The translations under genes were made by a program, and so were the position numbers. A model generated the notes under the pieces. That model made no database searches. It saw only the letters and a list, made by a program, of their open reading frames with translations, and was not told the origin of the DNA. Positions 8,013 to 17,289 of a stretch of DNA of 64,000 bases are shown piece by piece (position 1 is the first letter of the stretch; each line of letters opens with the position of its first letter). This DNA comes from Brachymonas denitrificans (GTDB lineage: Bacteria > Pseudomonadota > Gammaproteobacteria > Burkholderiales > Burkholderiaceae_C), in the NCBI RefSeq assembly GCF_907163135.1, contig NZ_CAJQUA010000001.1, forward strand, positions 1,999,001 to 2,063,000. Reading direction: 5' to 3'.

Positions 8013-8690
8013 TCACCCCTCCCGCGAAGCAATGCGCCCGGGCGCCAACTTGCCGGCGGCCAACAGGATGGCCACGCAGGTGACGGAAATGATCAGCACC
8101 AGCAGGTTGGCCACATCGTCCTGCCCGGCCTGCACCGCTTCGTACACGGCGATGGACAGGGTCTGCGTCTGGCCGGGAATGCTGCCCGCGACCATCAGCG
8201 TGGCGCCGAACTCGCCCATGGCACGGGCAAAGGCCAGCAGCACGCCGGCCAGAATGCCGCGCCAGGCCAGCGGCAGCGTCACGCGCCAGAGCACGCCCCA
8301 CTCGCTCACGCCGAGCACGCGCGCAGCCTGCTCCAGCCGGCCATCCACCGCCTCGAAGGCGGCGCGCGCCGGCTTGAATACCAGCGGGAATGCCACCACG
8401 CTGGCCGCAATCACCGCGCCCTGCCAGGTAAAGATCAGGTGGATGCCGAAAGTGTCCTGCAGCCAGCCACCGAGCCAGCCCTTGCGGCCGAGCAGCACCA
8501 GCAGGTAGTAGCCCAGCACCGTGGGCGGCATCACCATGGGCAGCGTGAGCACGGTATCGAGCAGCTCGCGCCCCGGAAAGCGCTTGCGCGCCAGCAGGTA
8601 GCCCACCGCCACACCCAGCACCAGATCAAGCAGCGTGGCCAGCCCCGCTACCTTGAGCGAGAGCGTGAGCGCGGAGGCGACCTGATCCAT
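8013..8690 (-). CDS. modB: Molybdate ABC transporter permease ModB
   Basis: ModB forms the membrane channel of the molybdate importer. The 225 residues have about five hydrophobic helices and the inner-membrane permease EAA-type loop (EQAARVLGVSEWGVLWRVTL), which contacts ModC. The length is standard. It lies 24 bases after modA and four bases before modC in a single leftward operon. Confidence 0.95.
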   Translation of the reverse strand: MDQVASALTLSLKVAGLATLLDLVLGVAVGYLLARKRFPGRELLDTVLTLPMVMPPTVLGYYLLVLLGRKGWLGGWLQDTFGIHLIFTWQGAVIAASVVAFPLVFKPARAAFEAVDGRLEQAARVLGVSEWGVLWRVTLPLAWRGILAGVLLAFARAMGEFGATLMVAGSIPGQTQTLSIAVYEAVQAGQDDVANLLVLIISVTCVAILLAAGKLAPGRIASREG

Positions 8691-8714
8691 GGGGGCTGCA
8701 GCCTGTGACGCTGT

Positions 8715-9476
8715 TCAGGGCTTGCTGAAGCCGTAGCGCTGCAGAATGGCCTGTCCCTGCGGCGATAGCACGTAGCGGGCAAAGCGCTTGGCCTCGACCT
8801 GCTGCTGGCTACTGCCGATGGTGGCGATCGGGTAGCTCACCGGCTTGCTGGTGGGCACGGTGAATACGGTGCGTACCTTCTGCGGCATGATGGCTGCATC
8901 GGTGGCGTAGACGAAGCCGGCCTCGACCTCGCCGCGCGCCACATAGTCGAGCGACTGGCGCACGCTTTGCGTGTTGATCACCTTGGGCTGCAGCGGCGTC
9001 CACTGGCCGGCGGTTTCCAGTGCCTGCTTGCTGTAGCGGCCGACCGGCACGCTGTCCGGATTACCCACTGCGATGCGCTTGACCTCGGCACGGCGCAGGT
9101 CGGCCAGCGTGCGCAGCGGCAGCTTGCTGTCGGCCGGCACGATCAGCACCAGGGTGTTGCGGGCAAAGTCCTGGCGGGTGCCGGGTTGCAGCAGGTTTTG
9201 CTGCTGGGCCTTGTCCATCGTCTCCTGATCGGCCGAGGCGAACACGTCCACCGGCGCGCCCTTGGCGATCTGCTGCAGCAGCGGACCCGAGGCCGCGAAG
9301 TTGAAGCGCACCTTGGCATCAGGGTACTGCTTTTCGTATGCCTGGCCGATGTCCTTGAAGGCGTTGGTCAGGCTGGCTGCGGCGGAGACGGTGATGTCGG
9401 CGGCGTGTGCGGCGGCACCGGCGCCCAGCAGGGCCACGATGGCCACTGCGCGGAAAACAGGACGGAAAGGGGTCAT
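8715..9476 (-). CDS. modA: Molybdate ABC transporter substrate-binding protein ModA
   Basis: ModA captures molybdate in the periplasm. It starts with a Sec signal peptide ending near residue 25 (AAAHA) and continues with the family's typical opening ITVSAAASLTNAFKDIGQAY, the SGPLLQQI anion-binding segment, DVFASAD, and the late VARGEVEAGFVY stretch. Length is 253 residues, as usual. It is the first gene of the mod operon and carries a ModE-type operator 28-56 bases upstream of its start codon. Confidence 0.96.
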   Translation of the reverse strand: MTPFRPVFRAVAIVALLGAGAAAHAADITVSAAASLTNAFKDIGQAYEKQYPDAKVRFNFAASGPLLQQIAKGAPVDVFASADQETMDKAQQQNLLQPGTRQDFARNTLVLIVPADSKLPLRTLADLRRAEVKRIAVGNPDSVPVGRYSKQALETAGQWTPLQPKVINTQSVRQSLDYVARGEVEAGFVYATDAAIMPQKVRTVFTVPTSKPVSYPIATIGSSQQQVEAKRFARYVLSPQGQAILQRYGFSKP

Positions 9477-9503
9477 GCGAGGCTCTCTGTGTGGAAAGGG
9501 GAT

Positions 9504-9532
9504 TTCGTTATGTAGGCGACTATATCACGCAT
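9504..9532. promoter_or_regulatory. ModE operator upstream of modA
   Basis: The sequence TTCGTTATGTA-N6-TATATCACGCA is an imperfect inverted repeat. Compared with the known ModE consensus ATCGTTATATA-N6-TATATAACGAT, the left arm matches at nine of eleven positions and the right arm at eight. The position just upstream of modA is where ModE represses the operon in other bacteria. Confidence 0.75.
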
Positions 9533-9570
9533 GCCCCGATGCGCTTATCCGTCGAAGTGCTTAGGGATGA

Positions 9571-10131
9571 TCAGAATTCGTTCTGGATCGCCTTGTAGCC
9601 CTGCACCAGCGCATTATTGGTACGCGCCACGTCCTCGGAAAACTCGCTGGCATCCGCCGGCACCTGCGGCAGCGAGGCCAGGTCGGTATCCGGACCGATG
9701 CGCTCGGTGGAGTGCACATAGAAGCCCGGCGGCAGGTGCACGCCATCCACCACCGCGTTGTAGCGCACCACACAGCCGTCATCGACGGTGCAGTTGAACA
9801 GCACGCTGTTGAAGCCGATGAACACGCCATTGCCCACCGTGCAGGGGCCGTGCACGATGGCGCGGTGTGCGATGGAGGTGCGCTGTCCGATGGTCACCGC
9901 GGCACCGGATTTGGAGTGGATCACCACACCATCCTGGATGTTGGAATGGGCGCCGATCACCAGCGGTTCGATCTCGCCGCTGGCGTTCATCTCGTCGGCG
10001 CGAATCACGGCGTAGGGGCCGATAAATACATTCTCTTCCACGACCACCTTGCCGCACAGGATGGCGGTGGGGTCGACGAAGGCGCTGGGGTGGATCTGCG
10101 GCAGATCGCCGCGGGGGTTCTTGCGGATCAT
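9571..10131 (-). CDS. Gamma-carbonic anhydrase-like hexapeptide-repeat protein
   Basis: This is a left-handed beta-helix protein of the gamma-carbonic anhydrase/PaaY/CaiE group, 186 residues long. Hexapeptide repeats run from about residue 15 (AFVDPTAILCGKVVV) through FIGPYAVIRAD and beyond. The candidate metal ligands are present as three histidines in IHSK and SIAHRAIVHG, spaced as in active family members. A longer upstream frame exists, but the ATG at 10131 gives the normal N-terminus. It stands between the mod and nar operons on the same strand. Activity as a carbonic anhydrase, rather than an acyltransferase, is inferred from the histidines. Confidence 0.8.
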   Translation of the reverse strand: MIRKNPRGDLPQIHPSAFVDPTAILCGKVVVEENVFIGPYAVIRADEMNASGEIEPLVIGAHSNIQDGVVIHSKSGAAVTIGQRTSIAHRAIVHGPCTVGNGVFIGFNSVLFNCTVDDGCVVRYNAVVDGVHLPPGFYVHSTERIGPDTDLASLPQVPADASEFSEDVARTNNALVQGYKAIQNEF

Positions 10132-10456
10132 GGGGTACTTCCTTTGCTTGCTGAATGGGGCCGGTGCCGGATTGCGGGCGTGACGAGGCACGCCGAAGGC
10201 ATCCGGGCCCGGCGGATTGAAAAACGGAAAATTCAGGGAGCGCCGGCACAGGCGGCGCACAGGCCGTGCGCGAACGCAGGGGGGCGCAGAAGCGCCGCAA
10301 AGAATTGCTGGATCGTGCTGAAAAACTGCATGGCAACGCGCTGAGCTTAGCGCGCCTGCAGAAACTGCGTCGCCGGTAATGGCAAAACGCGGCAGACAAA
10401 AAAGGCCGCCCAAAAGGCGGCCAAGAGGTGAACCGAAGTCTAGTTATGCACTGCAG
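10132..10456. other. Intergenic stretch between the gamma-CA gene and narI
   Basis: This 325-base stretch has no convincing gene. It holds the nar operon terminator (10398-10422) and presumably the promoter of the gamma-carbonic anhydrase gene, although no clear -35/-10 pair was recognised. Confidence 0.6.
10398..10422 (-). terminator. Rho-independent terminator of the nar operon
   Basis: Read leftwards, a perfect seven-base-pair GC stem (GGCCGCC/GGCGGCC, loop of five) is followed by a run of six T residues. It lies 35 bases after the narI stop. Confidence 0.85.
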
Positions 10457-11146
10457 TTACACGCGGCGCGGACGCACCAGCTGCCACGCACGCCCCAGAT
10501 ACGTCACGCTCGCAAATCCGCTCCACACGTGCACCAGACGGGTGAACGGGAAGATCACGAACAGCGTCATGCCCATGAACAGGTGCAGCTTGAACACCCA
10601 GGAAGCATCGGCGATGAAGCTGGCGGCATCCCCCTGGAAGGTAACGACATGCTGCGCCCAGCTCATCAGCAACACCATCTGGTGGCCATCGAGGTGCCCG
10701 GCAGACACGGCAATGGTCGACAGGCCCAGCAGCAGCGTGACCAGAATCCAGATCATGACCAGCTTGTCACGCCAGGTGGTGTTGGCCGCCAGGCGCTCGT
10801 TGCCGAAACGGCGCGCCAGCAGCATCAACACCCCGATCAGGCACATCACGCCAAAAATACCGCCCATGACCATGGCAAAGACCTGCTTCTGGCCGTGGGT
10901 GATGCCCAGCGTGTCCCACACGATCACCGGCGTCAGCAGGCCGACCAGATGGCCGAAGAACAGACCCAGGATGCCGACGTGGAACAGGATGTTGGCCATG
11001 CGCAGGTTGCCGCGGTACAGCACCTGGCTGGATTCCGACTTCCACGAATACTGCTCGCGGTCGAAGCGGATCAGGCTGCCCAGCAGGAAGATGGTCAGCG
11101 CGATGTACGGATAGATTCCGAAAACGAATTGGTGCAGATAGCTCAT
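10457..11146 (-). CDS. narI: Respiratory nitrate reductase gamma subunit (cytochrome b) NarI
   Basis: NarI anchors NarGH to the membrane and takes electrons from quinol through two b-type hemes. The 229 residues form five hydrophobic helices. The four heme histidines are present: two in helix II (LFHVGILGLFFGH) and two in helix V (KLHLFMGM and RLVHVWSG). Length and sequence match the family. It is the last gene of narK1-narK2-narGHJI and is followed by a terminator. Confidence 0.97.
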   Translation of the reverse strand: MSYLHQFVFGIYPYIALTIFLLGSLIRFDREQYSWKSESSQVLYRGNLRMANILFHVGILGLFFGHLVGLLTPVIVWDTLGITHGQKQVFAMVMGGIFGVMCLIGVLMLLARRFGNERLAANTTWRDKLVMIWILVTLLLGLSTIAVSAGHLDGHQMVLLMSWAQHVVTFQGDAASFIADASWVFKLHLFMGMTLFVIFPFTRLVHVWSGFASVTYLGRAWQLVRPRRV

Positions 11147-11163
11147 GAGGATTCTCCCGGCTC

Positions 11164-11826
11164 TCAGCAGGCGGCCGCCGGGGCGGGCCGCTGCGCGTAA
11201 AAGTTGATCGGTGCCACGGCAGGCAGGGACGGCTTGAGCAGCGGCTCGACGCCATCCACGCCGGGGCCGAAGGTTTCCATGGCTTCATCCATGTCGCGCA
11301 CGGGCGGCACGGTGAGCGGCAGCGGCGCCACGGGCGAGAGGCTGACCACCGCCTGCAGCACGCCGGCGTATTCCGAGCCGTTGCCTTGCAGCTTGCCGGC
11401 CACGTAGTGCAGCACGTGCACCGCATCGCCCAGCAGGCGCGTGGCCTCGTCCGGCTCGCACTGGGCGAGGAATTCCAGGAACAGCGGCACATAGTCCGGC
11501 AGCTCTTCGCACACCGGCTCGAAGCCGTGCGCCTTGTACTCTTCCATCAGGTCCACCATGGCCTGGCCGCGAGCGCGGTCCTCGCCATGGATGTGCTCGA
11601 ATAGGTGCAGCGAGTGCGAAGGATTGCGGTCGAAGGTGGCCACATAGGCCTCCTGCAGCGTGATCAGCTCGGTGCCCTGCAGCCGCGCCAGCAGCGGCTC
11701 GACCGCGGCCAGCAGCGCCGGCCGGGTGGACAGCGCGCTTCTGATCTCAGGCAAAGCTTCGATCAGTTCCTGTTCGGGATAACACAACAATGCCGAACAT
11801 GCCTGGTAATGCAAAGATGTCATCAC
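11164..11826 (-). CDS. narJ: Nitrate reductase assembly chaperone NarJ
   Basis: NarJ is a cytoplasmic TorD-like chaperone that holds NarG until the molybdenum cofactor is inserted and the enzyme reaches NarI. The 220 residues show the conserved opening (ALLCYPEQELIEALPEI) and the NarJ signature around LFEHIHGEDRARGQAM and LPDYVPLFLEFLAQC. It lies between narH and narI with gaps of 7 and 17 bases. Confidence 0.96.
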   Translation of the reverse strand: MMTSLHYQACSALLCYPEQELIEALPEIRSALSTRPALLAAVEPLLARLQGTELITLQEAYVATFDRNPSHSLHLFEHIHGEDRARGQAMVDLMEEYKAHGFEPVCEELPDYVPLFLEFLAQCEPDEATRLLGDAVHVLHYVAGKLQGNGSEYAGVLQAVVSLSPVAPLPLTVPPVRDMDEAMETFGPGVDGVEPLLKPSLPAVAPINFYAQRPAPAAAC

Positions 11827-11833
11827 CTTCTCC

Positions 11834-13384
11834 TTATTTCTCGCGGTTGGCCTTGAGCTGCTTGCGCATGTCGTGGAACACGATGGGCGACGCCTTCTTG
11901 CGGCCGAACAGGCTTTCCTGGCTGGTGCCGGTGGAGCAGCCGTTGCCGAAGGTAAAGCCGCAGGCCGCCTTCTCGTCGAAGGTGTTTTCCACCACTTCCT
12001 TGTGCGAGGTGGGGATGACGAAGCGGTCCTCGTAGTTGGCGATGGCCATGATCTGGTACATCTCTTCCACCTGCGCGCCGCTCAGGTGCGTGCCGGCCAG
12101 CGTGCTCTCGTCGGTGACTTTCTCCACGCTCTTCTTGCGCATGTAGCGGCGCATGGCGACCATGGTTTCCAGCGCCTGGATCACCGGTTCTTCCTTGCCG
12201 GCCGTGAGCAGGTTGGCCAGGTACTGAATCGGGATGCGCAGGTCCTTCACGTCGGGGATGATGCCGTTCTCGCCGATCAGGCCGTTTTCCATGGCGCTCT
12301 GAATCGGGGACAGCGGCGGGATGTACCACACCATCGGCAGCGTGCGGTATTCCGGGTGCAGCGGGAAGGCCACCTTCCATTCCATCGCCATCTTGTAGAC
12401 GGGGGATTTCTTCGCGGCGTCCAGCCAGGCTTCGGGGATGCCCTGCTTGCGCGCTTCCTCGATGATGGCGGGGTCGTGCGGGTTCAGGAACAGGTCGAGC
12501 TGGGCCTGGTACAGGTCCTGTTCGTCCTGCATGCTGGCAGCGGCTTCGATCTTGTCGGCGTCATACAGCAGCACGCCCAGATAGCGGATGCGGCCCACGC
12601 AGGTTTCGGAGCACACGGTGGGCTGGCCGGCCTCGATGCGCGGATAGCAGAAGATGCATTTCTCGGCCTTGCCGCTGGTCCAGTTGTAGTAGATCTTCTT
12701 GTACGGGCAGCCGCTGATGCACATGCGCCAGCCGCGACACTTGTCCTGGTCGATCAGCACGATGCCGTCGTCCTCGCGCTTGTAGATCGAGCCGCTCGGG
12801 CAGGAAGCCACGCAGGTGGGGTTGAGGCAGTGCTCGCACAGGCGCGGCAGGTACATCATGAAGGTGTTCTCGAAGGCCGAGTACATATCCTTCTGGATGC
12901 CTTCGAACAGCGCGTCCTTGGCGCGCTTGTGGAACTCGCCGCCCAGGTCGTCTTCCCAGTTCGGGCCCCACTCGATCTTGTCCATCTTCTTGCCGGTCAG
13001 CACCGAGACGGGGCGCGCCGTGGGCGGCGTCTTCATCTCGGGGGCGTTCTGCAGGTGCTCGTAGTCGTAAGTGAACGGCTCGTAGTACTCGTCGATCTGC
13101 GGCAGGTTGGGATTGGCGAAGATGTTGGACAGGATCTTGGCCTTGCCGCCCTGCTTGGGCTGCAGCTTGCCGGCCTCATCCAGCACCCAGCCGCCTTTCC
13201 ATTGCTCCTGGTCTTCCCAGTTCTTCGGAAAGCCGATGCCGGGCTTGGTTTCCACGTTGTTGAACCAGGCGTATTCCACGCCGTCGCGGCTGGTCCAGAC
13301 GTTCTTGCAGGTGACCGAGCAGGTGTGGCAACCGATGCACTTGTCCAGGTTCAGCACCATGCCGATTTGCGCTCTGATTTTCAT
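11834..13384 (-). CDS. narH: Respiratory nitrate reductase beta subunit (iron-sulfur) NarH
   Basis: NarH carries four iron-sulfur clusters that pass electrons from NarI to NarG. The first cysteine group is CIGCHTCSVTC (Cys16, 19, 22, 26). Further groups are CEHCLNPTCVASC, the tryptophan-containing CRGWRMCISGC that marks the [3Fe-4S] cluster, and CIFC...CSETC. The length of 516 residues is normal. There is no signal peptide, as expected for an enzyme facing the cytoplasm. It is separated from narG by 61 bases that hold a strong stem-loop. Confidence 0.97.
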   Translation of the reverse strand: MKIRAQIGMVLNLDKCIGCHTCSVTCKNVWTSRDGVEYAWFNNVETKPGIGFPKNWEDQEQWKGGWVLDEAGKLQPKQGGKAKILSNIFANPNLPQIDEYYEPFTYDYEHLQNAPEMKTPPTARPVSVLTGKKMDKIEWGPNWEDDLGGEFHKRAKDALFEGIQKDMYSAFENTFMMYLPRLCEHCLNPTCVASCPSGSIYKREDDGIVLIDQDKCRGWRMCISGCPYKKIYYNWTSGKAEKCIFCYPRIEAGQPTVCSETCVGRIRYLGVLLYDADKIEAAASMQDEQDLYQAQLDLFLNPHDPAIIEEARKQGIPEAWLDAAKKSPVYKMAMEWKVAFPLHPEYRTLPMVWYIPPLSPIQSAMENGLIGENGIIPDVKDLRIPIQYLANLLTAGKEEPVIQALETMVAMRRYMRKKSVEKVTDESTLAGTHLSGAQVEEMYQIMAIANYEDRFVIPTSHKEVVENTFDEKAACGFTFGNGCSTGTSQESLFGRKKASPIVFHDMRKQLKANREK

Positions 13385-13416
13385 GGCAGATTTCTCCAGA
13401 ATTCTTGCTGTGGGCA

Positions 13417-13438
13417 GCGGGCGGATCGCGCCGCCCGC
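13417..13438 (-). other. Stem-loop between narG and narH
   Basis: A perfect eight-base-pair stem (GCGGGCGG/CCGCCCGC, loop ATCGCG) lies just after the narG stop. There is no T-run, so an mRNA-stabilising or partial-termination role is more likely than full termination. Confidence 0.5.
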
Positions 13439-13445
13439 AGGTGCC

Positions 13446-16400
13446 TTACTTGGGCTGGTCCATCCAGTCCACGTTCTTCATCTTGCGCACCACCACGAAC
13501 TCGTCGCGGTTGGCGCCCACGGTGCCGTAGTAGTTAAAGCCGTAGCTGTACTGGGCATAGCCGCCAATCATGTGGGTCGGCTTGGTCACGGCGCGCGTCA
13601 CCGAGTTGTGGATGCCGCCGCGCTTGCCGCTCATCTCGGCGCCGGGCACGTTCACGATCTTTTCCTGCGCGTGGTACATCAGCGTCATGCCCTGCGGAAT
13701 GCGCTGGCTGACCACGGCGCGGGCCGTGAGCGTGCCGTTGACGTTGAATACCTCGATCCAGTCGTTGTCGACGATGCCGGCCGCCTGCGCGTCCTTCTCG
13801 CTGATCCATACGTGCGGGCCGCCGCGCGAGAGCGTGAGCATGCGCAGGTTGTCGCTGTAGGTGCTGTGAATGCCCCACTTCTGGTGCGGCGTCAGGAAGT
13901 TCAGCAGGATTTCGGTGTTGCCGTTGGGCTTGTGCTTGTGCACCGCCGCCGTGGTCTTCAGGTCGACCGGGGGCTTGTACAGGCACAGGCTTTCGCCGAA
14001 GGCGCGCATCCACTGGTGATCCTGGTAGAACTGCTGGCGGCCGGTCAGGGTGCGCCACGGGATCAGCTCGTGCACGTTGGTGTAGCCGGCGTTGTAGCTC
14101 ACCTCTTCGCTTTCCAGGCCGGACCAGATCGGCGAGGAAATGATCTTGCGCGGCTGCGCCTGGATGTCGCGGAAGGTGATGTGGTCATGCTCGCGCGGAA
14201 TCGCCAAGTGCGTATGGTCGCGCCCGGTGATCTTGCTCAGCGACTCCCAGGCCTTGACGGCGACGTGGCCGTTGGTTTCCGGCGCCAGCGTCAGAATCAT
14301 CTCGGCGGCGTCGATGGCGGTATCGAGTTTGGGCTGGCCCTTGGCCACGCCGTCCTGCACCACCTTGTTCATGCCGCGCAGTTTTTCGATCTCGTGGCCG
14401 GTTTTCCAGGCCATGCCCTTGCCGCCGTTGCCCACTTTTTCCATCAGCGGGCCGATGGAGGTAAACTTCTGGTAGATCTGGTGGTAGTCGCGCTCGACCA
14501 CCGTCATCGCCGGCATGGTCTTGCCGGGAATGGGCTCGCATTCGCCCTTCTTCCAGTCGCGCGGGTCGAACGGCTGGCCCAGTTCCTGCGGGGAGTCGTG
14601 CATCAGCGGGGTGAGCACCAGGTCCTTCTGCACGCCCAGGTAGTCGCCGCCGACTTCGCTGATCGCCTTGGCAAAGCCCTTGTAGATCTCCCAGTCGGTC
14701 TTGCTCTGCCACAGCGGCTGCACGGCCTCGCTCAGCGGGTGGATGAAGGGGTGCATGTCGGACGTGTTCAGGTCGTCCTTTTCGTACCAGGTGGCCGTGG
14801 GCAGCACGATGTCGCCGTACAGGCAGGTGGTGCTCATGCGGAAGTCCAGCACCACCAGCAGGTCCAGCTTGCCTTCGGCGGCAGGGCGCACGGTGATTTC
14901 GCTCGGGGTGATGCAGTGCGCCTCGTCGCTCATCACGGCGTTCTGCGTGCCCAGCAGGTACTTCAGGAAGTACTCGTGGCCCTTGCCGGAAGAACCCAGG
15001 ATGTTGGAACGCCACACGAAAAGGTTGCGCGGGAAGTTCTTCGGGTTGTCCGGGTCGTTGCAGGCCATGTCGATGGAGCCGTTCTTCAGGCCCTCGACCG
15101 TGTAGGCCACCGGGTCCTGACCGGCATCGGCCGCCTGGCGCGTGATGTCCAGCGGGTTGGTGGTGAGCTGCGGCGCCGACGGCAGCCAGCCCATGCGCTC
15201 GGCCTTGGCGTTGTAGTCGATCAGCGACAGGCTGGCCATGGAGCCGTCGGCCGTCGGGCAGAGGATCTCGTTCACGCCAAGCTTTTCGTGGCGCCACTGG
15301 CTGGTGTGGGCGTAGAAGAAGCTGGTGCCGTTCATCTGGCGCGCCGGGCGGTTCCAGTCGGCGCCGAAGGCCAACGGGGCCCAGCCGCTTTGCGGGCGCA
15401 GCTTTTCCTGGCCCACGTAGTGGCACCAGCCACCGCCGCTCTGGCCGATGGCACCGCACAGCATCAGCATGTTGATGATGCCGCGGTAGGTCATGTCCAT
15501 GTGGTACCAGTGGTTCAGGCCGGCACCGACGATCACCATGCTCTTGCCCTGGGTCTGGTCGGCGTTCTGCGCAAACTCGCGCGCCACCTGGATCACCATT
15601 TCGGGCTTCACGCCGGTGTGCTTCTGCTGCCAGGCCGGGGTGTAGGGCACGTCATCCATGTAGCTCGTGGCCACGTTGCCGCCGCCCAGGCCGCGGTCGA
15701 TGCCGTAGTTGGCGGCCATCAGGTCGAACACGGTGGCGACCAGTGCGCTGCTGCCATCGGCCAGCGTGATGCGCTTGGCCGGCACGTTGCGCGTGAGCAG
15801 CTCGTCGTGCTCGGCGCCGAAATACGGGAAGCCGACGCCGACCACTTCATCCTGCTTGCCCAGCAGGGTGAGTTGTGCCTTCACCTCGCGGCCGCTGCCG
15901 CCGTCGCGGTGCTCCAGATTCCACTTGCCGGTCTTGCCCTCGGGCTGGCCCCAGCGGAAGCCGATGGAACCGTTGGGCGCCACGATGTCGCCGGTCAGCT
16001 CGTCGATCTGCAGCGTTTTCCAGTCGGGGTTGTTGTCCTCGCCCAGGTTGTTGGCGAGCTGGCTGGCGCGCAGGAAGTACTCCGGCACATGGCGGCCGTC
16101 CTTTTCGACCAGACGCACCAGCATCGGCATGTCGGTCAGGCGACGGATGTAGTCGGTGAAGTATTCGCTCGGCTTCTCGAGGTGGAATTCCTTGAAGATG
16201 ACGTGGCCCATGGCCATGGCCAGCGCTGCATCGGTGCCCTGCTTGGGCGCCAGCCAGATGTCGCCGAACTTGGCCATTTCGCCAAAGTCGCTGGACACGG
16301 CCACGGTCTTGGTGCCCTTGTAGCGCACTTCGGTATAGAAGTGGGCATCGGGCGTACGCGTCATCGGCACGTTGGAACCCCACACCATCAGGTAGGTGGA

Positions 16401-17135
16401 GTTGTACCAGTCGGCCGATTCGGCCACGTCGGTCTGCTCGCCCCAGACCTGCGGGCTGGCCGGCGGCAGGTCGCAGTACCAGTCGTAGAAGGACAGCGGC
16501 ACGCCACCAATCAGGCTCAGGTAGCGGCTGCCGGCAGCGTAGCTCACCATGGACATGGCCGGAATCGGCGAGAAGCCGATCACGCGGTCAGGGCCGTAGT
16601 TCTTGATAGTGTAGGCGTTGGCGGCAGCCACCATCTCGTTCACTTCATCCCAGGTTGCGCGCACAAAGCCGCCCTGGCCGCGGCGGGACTTGTATTCCTT
16701 CGCCTTCTCGGGGTTCTGGCTGATGCTTTGCCAGGCGTCGATGGCGCCCAGGCTCTTGCGCGCTTCGCGCCACATCTGCATCAGCTTGCCGCGCACCATA
16801 GGGTACTTCACGCGCTGGGCCGAGTACACGTACCAACTGTAGGAAGCGCCACGCGGGCAGCCACGCGGCTCGTGGTTGGGCAGGTCCGGGCGGGTGCGGG
16901 GGTAGTCGGTCTGCTGGGTTTCCCAGGTGATCAGGCCGTTTTTCACGTACACCTTCCAGCTGCAGGAGCCGGTGCAGTTCACGCCGTGCGTGCTGCGCAC
17001 GACCTTGTCATGCTGCCAGCGCTGGCGGTACGCGTCTTCCCACTGGCGGTCTTCTTTCACCACCGCGCCGTGGCCGTTGGAGAAGGTGGCTTTCACCTTG
17101 CTCATGAATTTCAGTCGGTCGAGAAAATGGCTCAT
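13446..17135 (-). CDS. narG: Respiratory nitrate reductase alpha subunit NarG
   Basis: NarG is the catalytic subunit that reduces nitrate to nitrite at a bis-MGD molybdenum centre in the cytoplasm. The ATG at 17135, with GGAGG ahead, gives the family's MSHFLDRL start and 1229 residues. His50, Cys54, Cys58 and Cys93 (HGVNCTGSC...GCPRG) form the FS0 cluster with the unusual histidine ligand. The segment YNSTYLMVWGSNVPMTRTPD belongs to the cofactor site. It lies third in narK1-narK2-narG-narH-narJ-narI. A very long open frame exists on the opposite strand but is a codon-bias shadow. Confidence 0.98.
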   Translation of the reverse strand: MSHFLDRLKFMSKVKATFSNGHGAVVKEDRQWEDAYRQRWQHDKVVRSTHGVNCTGSCSWKVYVKNGLITWETQQTDYPRTRPDLPNHEPRGCPRGASYSWYVYSAQRVKYPMVRGKLMQMWREARKSLGAIDAWQSISQNPEKAKEYKSRRGQGGFVRATWDEVNEMVAAANAYTIKNYGPDRVIGFSPIPAMSMVSYAAGSRYLSLIGGVPLSFYDWYCDLPPASPQVWGEQTDVAESADWYNSTYLMVWGSNVPMTRTPDAHFYTEVRYKGTKTVAVSSDFGEMAKFGDIWLAPKQGTDAALAMAMGHVIFKEFHLEKPSEYFTDYIRRLTDMPMLVRLVEKDGRHVPEYFLRASQLANNLGEDNNPDWKTLQIDELTGDIVAPNGSIGFRWGQPEGKTGKWNLEHRDGGSGREVKAQLTLLGKQDEVVGVGFPYFGAEHDELLTRNVPAKRITLADGSSALVATVFDLMAANYGIDRGLGGGNVATSYMDDVPYTPAWQQKHTGVKPEMVIQVAREFAQNADQTQGKSMVIVGAGLNHWYHMDMTYRGIINMLMLCGAIGQSGGGWCHYVGQEKLRPQSGWAPLAFGADWNRPARQMNGTSFFYAHTSQWRHEKLGVNEILCPTADGSMASLSLIDYNAKAERMGWLPSAPQLTTNPLDITRQAADAGQDPVAYTVEGLKNGSIDMACNDPDNPKNFPRNLFVWRSNILGSSGKGHEYFLKYLLGTQNAVMSDEAHCITPSEITVRPAAEGKLDLLVVLDFRMSTTCLYGDIVLPTATWYEKDDLNTSDMHPFIHPLSEAVQPLWQSKTDWEIYKGFAKAISEVGGDYLGVQKDLVLTPLMHDSPQELGQPFDPRDWKKGECEPIPGKTMPAMTVVERDYHQIYQKFTSIGPLMEKVGNGGKGMAWKTGHEIEKLRGMNKVVQDGVAKGQPKLDTAIDAAEMILTLAPETNGHVAVKAWESLSKITGRDHTHLAIPREHDHITFRDIQAQPRKIISSPIWSGLESEEVSYNAGYTNVHELIPWRTLTGRQQFYQDHQWMRAFGESLCLYKPPVDLKTTAAVHKHKPNGNTEILLNFLTPHQKWGIHSTYSDNLRMLTLSRGGPHVWISEKDAQAAGIVDNDWIEVFNVNGTLTARAVVSQRIPQGMTLMYHAQEKIVNVPGAEMSGKRGGIHNSVTRAVTKPTHMIGGYAQYSYGFNYYGTVGANRDEFVVVRKMKNVDWMDQPK

Positions 17136-17247
17136 GGTGCCTCCGTTTGCGCCCAGGTGCGGCACCGCGCCGCCTGCCTGGTCCATGGATACAAGTCTAG
17201 AAATCCGGGGGGTTTCGAGGTATTCGCCAGTGGGGGCTGGCGGGGGC

Positions 17248-17273
17248 GGCGTAAGGCGGATGCCGCCTACGCC
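17248..17273. repeat. Long hairpin between narK2 and narG
   Basis: GGCGTA-A-GGCGG-ATG-CCGCC-TACGCC forms an eleven-base-pair stem with one bulge. It resembles REP-like intergenic palindromes and lacks a T-run. It may stabilise the upstream mRNA or tune narG relative to narK2. Confidence 0.5.
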
Positions 17274-17289
17274 TTTCGGGGGAGAGGGA

